Shown: positions 6,691 to 10,248 of the stretch, piece after piece
How the letters are laid out: each line of letters opens with the position of its first letter
Position numbering within the stretch: the stretch's first letter is position 1
NCBI GenBank assembly: GCA_964449455.1
Contig: CAYUYV010000153.1
Coordinates: 1 to 10,248 of the forward strand
Origin: CAYUYV01 sp964449455
GTDB lineage: Bacteria > Pseudomonadota > Alphaproteobacteria > JAJFIK01
Reading direction: 5' to 3'
Length of the DNA: 10,248 nt
Position numbers and translations under genes: made by a program
Notes under the pieces: model-generated
What the model saw: only the letters and a program-made list of their open reading frames with translations
Databases searched by the model: none
Told to the model about the DNA's origin: nothing

Positions 6691-7209
6691 ATGACACTGC
6701 GTTTCCTGGCCCGGCCCGTAGCTTCTCTCCAGCCGGCCGCTCTTGTTCTTGCTGGCGCCCTCGCCCTGACCGCCTGCGCGCCGGCCCCCGGCGGCAACAC
6801 GGTGGGCCGCAGCAGCCTTGGCACGCCGAGCCGCGTCGCTTATGGCGAGGTGATTGACGTGCGGGCTGTGAATATTGAGGGTCAGCAATCCGGTAGGGGT
6901 GCCCTGGCGGGTGCGGCCGTCGGCGCGGCCACCGGCGTCGGCATTGCGGGCGGCACGACGGAGAGCATCGTTGGCGGTGTCGCGGGCGCAGCCATTGGCG
7001 GCCTTGCGGGCAATGCCATCGAACGCCGCGCCACCACGAAAGCGGCATTTGAATACACGATCCGGGATTCAAGCGGCGGCACCTTCAACATTGTCCAGGG
7101 CGGCGAGGCAGCCATCCCCGTGGGCACGCAGGTCCAGATCATTTATGGCGAACGCGTACGGATCGTTCCCGATGGGCGCGGCTTTTCCGGCACCGCGCGA
7201 CCTTATTGA
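6691..7209 (+). CDS. Glycine-zipper outer-membrane lipoprotein (SlyB / 17-kDa antigen type)
   Basis: This is a 172-residue lipoprotein precursor. The N-terminus has basic residues, then a hydrophobic segment (about 15-26) and the lipobox LTAC with C29 as the lipidation site, so cleavage by signal peptidase II and anchoring in the outer membrane are predicted. Residues 68-107 are a Gly/Ala-rich glycine zipper (GALAGAAVGAATGVGIAGG, then GGVAGAAIGGLAGNAIE), as in SlyB/Pcp and the Rickettsia 17-kDa antigen. A short C-terminal beta-rich domain (115-172) follows. Family members are linked to envelope integrity, but the exact role is unknown. ATG 6691 is preferred because GGAG lies at 6678-6681, 9 nt upstream, and gives a standard signal peptide; the in-frame ATG 6649 would add 14 residues. 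It lies between rsmB and rpe on the same strand. Confidence 0.88.
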   Translation: MTLRFLARPVASLQPAALVLAGALALTACAPAPGGNTVGRSSLGTPSRVAYGEVIDVRAVNIEGQQSGRGALAGAAVGAATGVGIAGGTTESIVGGVAGAAIGGLAGNAIERRATTKAAFEYTIRDSSGGTFNIVQGGEAAIPVGTQVQIIYGERVRIVPDGRGFSGTARPY

Positions 7210-7248
7210 AGCGCCTGATTGGCAGTCATGTTTACAGTGGATGTATCC

Positions 7249-7274
7249 CCCGGGAGCCCTGGCTTGCTCCCGGG
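7249..7274 (+). terminator. Strong 9-bp GC hairpin between lipoprotein gene and rpe
   Basis: CCCGGGAGC (7249-7257) pairs perfectly with GCTCCCGGG (7266-7274) around an 8-nt loop. It begins 40 bp after the lipoprotein stop and ends 25 bp before the rpe ATG. No U-run follows, so it could be a terminator helped by other factors, a 3'-end stabiliser of the lipoprotein mRNA, or a structure in the rpe leader. Confidence 0.5.
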
Positions 7275-7299
7275 ACGAACACAGTGTTAGCTACCGGCC

Positions 7300-7965
7300 A
7301 TGGTTGATTCCGTCCGTATTGCTCCCTCCATCCTGGCCGCTGACTTCGCCCGCCTGGGCGATGAAGTCGCAGCCGTGACCGAGGCGGGCGCTGACTACAT
7401 TCATATCGATGTGATGGACGGGCATTTCGTTCCGAATCTGACCCTGGGCCCCGATTTCGTCAGGGCGCTGAAACCCTATTCAAAACGCCCCTTCGACGTC
7501 CATTTGATGATTTCCCCGGTCGATCCGTTCATTGACGCTTTTGCCGAGGCTGGCGCCGACATCATCACGATTCACCCCGAAGCCGGACCCCATTTGCACC
7601 GCACCGTGCAGCGGATCAAATCCCTTGGAGTAAAAGCCGGCGTCGCGTTGAACCCGGCCACGCCGATCGCAGCGATCGACTATCTCCTGGCGGATCTCGA
7701 TCTGGTCCTGGTCATGAGCGTCAATCCCGGTTTCGGGGGGCAGAGTTTCATCGAAGCGCAACTGGCGAAAATCTCGCTTCTCCGGGAGCGCATTGACCGG
7801 ATTGGCCGGCCCATCGAGCTTGAGGTGGATGGCGGCATCAATTTCGACACGGCGCCGAAGGCCATCGCCGCCGGCGCCCGGGTTCTCGTGGCCGGAACGG
7901 CCACGTTCAAGGGCGGACGGGCGGCGTATGCGGCCAATATCGAGCGGCTGCGCGGCGCCGCCTGA
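7300..7965 (+). CDS. rpe: Ribulose-phosphate 3-epimerase
   Basis: This 221-residue TIM-barrel enzyme interconverts D-ribulose 5-phosphate and D-xylulose 5-phosphate in the pentose phosphate pathway and, where present, the Calvin cycle. The full set of family landmarks is visible: IAPSILAADFARLG (7-20), IHIDVMDGHFVPNLTLGP (34-51) with metal ligands H35 and D37 and catalytic D40, DVHLMI with H68, VMSVNPGFGGQSFI (138-151), and LEVDGGI with D177, the second acid. The phosphate-binding segment VLVAGTATF (195-203) is near the C-terminus. Length is normal for the family. The start at 7300 gives the typical MVDSVRIAPS opening, though no strong Shine-Dalgarno is visible. It is followed after 69 bp by the heparinase-like gene, a pairing often seen in alphaproteobacteria. 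Confidence 0.96.
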   Translation: MVDSVRIAPSILAADFARLGDEVAAVTEAGADYIHIDVMDGHFVPNLTLGPDFVRALKPYSKRPFDVHLMISPVDPFIDAFAEAGADIITIHPEAGPHLHRTVQRIKSLGVKAGVALNPATPIAAIDYLLADLDLVLVMSVNPGFGGQSFIEAQLAKISLLRERIDRIGRPIELEVDGGINFDTAPKAIAAGARVLVAGTATFKGGRAAYAANIERLRGAA

Positions 7966-8034
7966 GGACGCCCAAACCCCGCAAGCACCCATGGCGCCCC
8001 ATCGGACGCTGGCGGGTGCTGCCGGAGGACCTTC

Positions 8035-10065
8035 ATGACGTTTTCAGCCTGGGCACAAGGGTGGACGGGCCTCGCCGGAACCAAACTGAGCGAGGCGGGC
8101 CGCACGCTTGTCGCCCGCTCCGCCCTGGCTGCGACCGATTTGACGGGCACCCACGGCATTCTGCCTGACCGGGTGCTCCATGCGCCGCTTGATCCGCGCC
8201 TGCCGGATCCCGAGCGCGCCGCTGGCCTTGTCCAAGGCCTCTATGCCTTTGAAAGTGGAACGGAGGCGCTGCCGGCAGGCACATCGCCCTGGCGGCGGGA
8301 GGGTCCAGGCCCTTTCTGGCGCCAGGACCTCTTCGGCTTCGACTGGATGCGCCATCTGGCGGCCCTTGAGCCGCGCCAGGCCACCGATCGGGCCCGCTGG
8401 CTGGTCAATACCTGGATCCATGACTGCGGCACCTGGCACCCGGTTGCCTGGCGGGCGGACATCCTGGCCATGCGCCTGACAGCATGGTTCACCCATCACC
8501 GCATGATCCTTGAAGCGGCCGATCTCATCTGGCGCTCCGCCTTTCTGCGCTCCTTGATCCGCCAAGCCAATCATCTGCACCAGAATGCGCTTCTGGCGCC
8601 AGCGGGCGAACCGCGTCTCCAGGCCGCGATCGGCCTTGCCCTGACCGGACTGTGCCTGCCCCATGGGGAAAAGCGTCTGAGCCGCGGCCTCGCCCTGATA
8701 CTTGATGCCCTTCAGCACCAGATCCTGCCCGATGGCGGTCATGTGAGCCGCAATCCGGAAGTCCTCGCCCGGCTTTATCTGGCCCTCGCGCGCCTTGATC
8801 ACACGCTTGCAGCGCGCCGCCGGGAGCGGCCCGAGGACCTGCAGCGTGCCCTGGACCGCATGGCTCCGATGCTCCGCTTTTTCTGCCATGGAGACGGGGT
8901 GCCGGCGGCATTTCACGGTGCGCACCGTCTGTCTGCGGAGGACATGACTGCCATTCTTGGCGGCGATGACACCGGCGGGCTGCCGATGCAACGGGCCACC
9001 CAATCGGGCTTTCACCGGATCGAGCGGGGCCGGGCCGTACTGATTGTCGACACGGGCTATCCGCCTGCGGTCGATCCGGTGGGATGCCACGCCGGATGCC
9101 TCTCCTTCGAGCTGAGCACCGATGCGGAGCGCATCATCGTGAATTGCGGTGCAAGCCGTGCCCAAGGAGAGACCTGGCGTCAGGCCCTGCGCGCCACGGC
9201 CGCACATTCCACAGTGACCGTTGCGGACACATCGAGCTGCCGTTTCATGGTGGCCGCGCCCCCGAAACGCCGCCGCGGAAAGGGTTCGGGAAAGCAAAGC
9301 ACCGGGACCTTTCCATCCGGAGACGGACGGCTAATTTCCGGCCCCAAATCGGTCTCGGTCGAACGGGCGGACCAGGAAGAAGGCACCCTGATTGATGCCG
9401 CCCATGACGGATACAATGAGTCATTCGGTGTGATGCATCGCCGCCGGCTCTACATGGACGGGACGGGCACGGATATTCGCGGTGAGGACAGGCTGTCCCT
9501 GCGCCAAGGCAAGCGCGGCAACACAAGGGGGCGCCCCCTCGGCTTCGCCGCACGCTTTCATCTGCACCCAGATGTAATTCCGGAACTCACCGGCTCCGGC
9601 GATCGTGTCCAGCTCACCTTGCAGAACGGGCAGACCTGGCGCTTTCAGGCGGCCGGCGGCACTTTGGGACTTGAGGAAAGTGCCTATCTCGACGAGGCGG
9701 GGACGGTCTGCCAGTCCCGACAGATCGTCGTTCGGGGGGTCATTGGCGCGCGCGGCGCGGTTGTGAAATGGGCCGTGTCTGCTGCTGCGCCCATGGCGTC
9801 CCGCGCCGCCATACGCGCCCGTTTGCGCGATGAAGAGCGGCCCGAAGAGACAAGTCCTGTCGAAAAAGCCCCGACGGACGGGACTTTTGGCCGGCCATCC
9901 CACAGTGAGCCCGTCCACAGCTTTGCATCCGGCTTTGATGACGATGAAACCGTGCCCTGGGACGACGATGGCCCGCAGGACAGGTCGAGCCCCTTGCCCG
10001 GGGCCCCACGGCGGTTTTCCGACATCCAGCCACGCGCTAGTGTCGTAGATCAGGAGTCCGCATGA
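8035..10065 (+). CDS. Heparinase II/III family protein
   Basis: This 676-residue protein starts at ATG 8035 with GGAGG at 8024-8028, 6 nt upstream. The N-terminal half is an alpha-helical toroid-like region (about 95-300, including DWMRHLAAL, WIHDCGTWHPVAW and LPDGGHVSRNPEVLARL). The C-terminal half is the beta-rich Heparinase II/III domain (PF07940), with HAGCLSFELS (352-361), IIVNCGASRAQGETWRQAL (367-385) and RATAAHSTVTVADTSS (386-401), then AHDGYNESFGVMHRRRLYM (456-474). Family members are polysaccharide lyases or uncharacterised; in alphaproteobacteria this gene usually sits between rpe or rsmB and purH, and its substrate is unknown. No signal peptide is evident. The last ~75 residues are a charged, probably disordered tail with an acidic patch (DDDETVPWDDD, 635-645), longer than I would expect for the family. 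The last 8 codons and the stop lie within a TA-flanked inverted-repeat element (10038-10114). Confidence 0.88.
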   Translation: MTFSAWAQGWTGLAGTKLSEAGRTLVARSALAATDLTGTHGILPDRVLHAPLDPRLPDPERAAGLVQGLYAFESGTEALPAGTSPWRREGPGPFWRQDLFGFDWMRHLAALEPRQATDRARWLVNTWIHDCGTWHPVAWRADILAMRLTAWFTHHRMILEAADLIWRSAFLRSLIRQANHLHQNALLAPAGEPRLQAAIGLALTGLCLPHGEKRLSRGLALILDALQHQILPDGGHVSRNPEVLARLYLALARLDHTLAARRRERPEDLQRALDRMAPMLRFFCHGDGVPAAFHGAHRLSAEDMTAILGGDDTGGLPMQRATQSGFHRIERGRAVLIVDTGYPPAVDPVGCHAGCLSFELSTDAERIIVNCGASRAQGETWRQALRATAAHSTVTVADTSSCRFMVAAPPKRRRGKGSGKQSTGTFPSGDGRLISGPKSVSVERADQEEGTLIDAAHDGYNESFGVMHRRRLYMDGTGTDIRGEDRLSLRQGKRGNTRGRPLGFAARFHLHPDVIPELTGSGDRVQLTLQNGQTWRFQAAGGTLGLEESAYLDEAGTVCQSRQIVVRGVIGARGAVVKWAVSAAAPMASRAAIRARLRDEERPEETSPVEKAPTDGTFGRPSHSEPVHSFASGFDDDETVPWDDDGPQDRSSPLPGAPRRFSDIQPRASVVDQESA

Positions 10066-10115
10066 GACGTCCCGGCACGTCCGCCTGCGGACTTGTGATC
10101 CGAAAACGACACTAG
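10037..10115. mobile_element. MITE-like inverted-repeat element flanked by TA
   Basis: CTAGTGTCGT (10037-10046) is inverted perfectly at 10106-10115 (ACGACACTAG). Two inner blocks also pair: 10048-10052 with 10096-10100, and 10055-10061 with 10087-10093. A small inner hairpin, GTCCGC-CT-GCGGAC, lies at 10079-10092. Taken from TA to TA the unit is 77 bp (10038-10114). TA target duplication with short inverted ends is typical of IS630/Tc1-type elements and their non-autonomous derivatives, so a MITE is inferred. No transposase is present in the window. A simple structured intergenic hairpin is the alternative. Confidence 0.5.
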
Positions 10116-10131
10116 AAACACCATATTGCTG

Positions 10132-10202
10132 GTGTGGCTCTTGGGTCAGGCATTCGCTACGGAGCCTGCCGATCATTCGGGCGAATTCCTGACCCGCCAC
10201 AC
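10132..10202. repeat. Long imperfect inverted repeat in the spacer
   Basis: The left arm 10132-10157 (GTGTGGC, a 4-nt bulge, then GGGTCAGGCATTCGC) pairs with the right arm 10181-10202 (GCGAATTCCTGACCC then GCCACAC). About 21 of 22 pairs match, around a 23-nt loop. A smaller competing hairpin, ACACCA-TATTGC-TGGTGT, lies at 10118-10135. The right arm runs into the first unit of the 14-bp array. It could be a second short element, a transcript-end structure or a REP-like sequence; no T-tract supports an intrinsic terminator. Confidence 0.6.
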
Positions 10203-10248
10203 GAGCCCCGTCACACGAGCCCCGTCACACGAGCCCCGTCACACGAGC
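10198..10248. repeat. 14-bp tandem repeat running off the right edge
   Basis: The unit cacacgagccccgt occurs at 10198-10211, 10212-10225 and 10226-10239, then 9 bases of a fourth copy to the window end. Copies are identical. The unit is not a multiple of three and no gene covers it, so it is an intergenic array of unknown full length. Confidence 0.9.

Noticed and set aside
9421..10200. A 259-codon minus-strand frame antisense to the heparinase-like gene
   Set aside because: It lies opposite a well-supported gene in GC-rich DNA, where long antisense frames are common, and resembles nothing known.
10198..10248. CRISPR array
   Set aside because: The copies are directly adjacent 14-mers with no spacers, so this is a simple tandem repeat. 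The same applies to 1-44 and 1967-2007.

Overview
The window reads as chromosomal DNA from a GC-rich alphaproteobacterium, possibly of Rhodospirillales type. The evidence is a PAS_5 protein, an SdhAF4/DUF1674 protein next to an RsmB-type methyltransferase, and the order rsmB, glycine-zipper lipoprotein, rpe, heparinase II/III-like protein. That order is familiar in this class and usually leads into purH, which would lie just past the right edge. The taxonomic call is inference from gene content and order.

Layout. Positions 1-698 (+) hold the 3' part of a PAS_5 gene whose upstream codons are a 12-bp in-frame tandem repeat. It converges, with a 9-bp overlap, on a sucrase/ferredoxin-like protein (690-1922, -). 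A 187-bp spacer with a 15-bp tandem repeat and two inverted repeats follows. Next comes a JmjC/cupin oxygenase (2110-3324, -). Directly upstream of it, on the same strand and in the same reading frame, is an unlisted 42-residue, highly acidic peptide gene (3343-3471, -). About 340 bp without a convincing gene precede sdhAF4 (3814-4062, -).

From 4179 the genes run rightward: a class I SAM methyltransferase overlapping rsmB by ATGA, a lipoprotein, rpe and the heparinase-like gene. The right end (10037-10248) holds a short element flanked by TA with inverted ends, a second long inverted repeat, and a 14-bp tandem array running off the window.

How the genes relate. Most are housekeeping: rRNA m5C methylation, pentose phosphate epimerisation, flavinylation and assembly of succinate dehydrogenase, and envelope lipoprotein. 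The part that could be an undescribed system is the two-gene unit of acidic mini-protein plus JmjC oxygenase. The peptide could be a dedicated hydroxylation substrate, a regulatory partner, or an acidic N-terminal segment joined by UGA readthrough. The oxygenase has no clear ribosome binding site, and its start lies in a small inverted repeat 18 nt after the peptide stop. No tRNA, rRNA, CRISPR array or transposase gene was seen.
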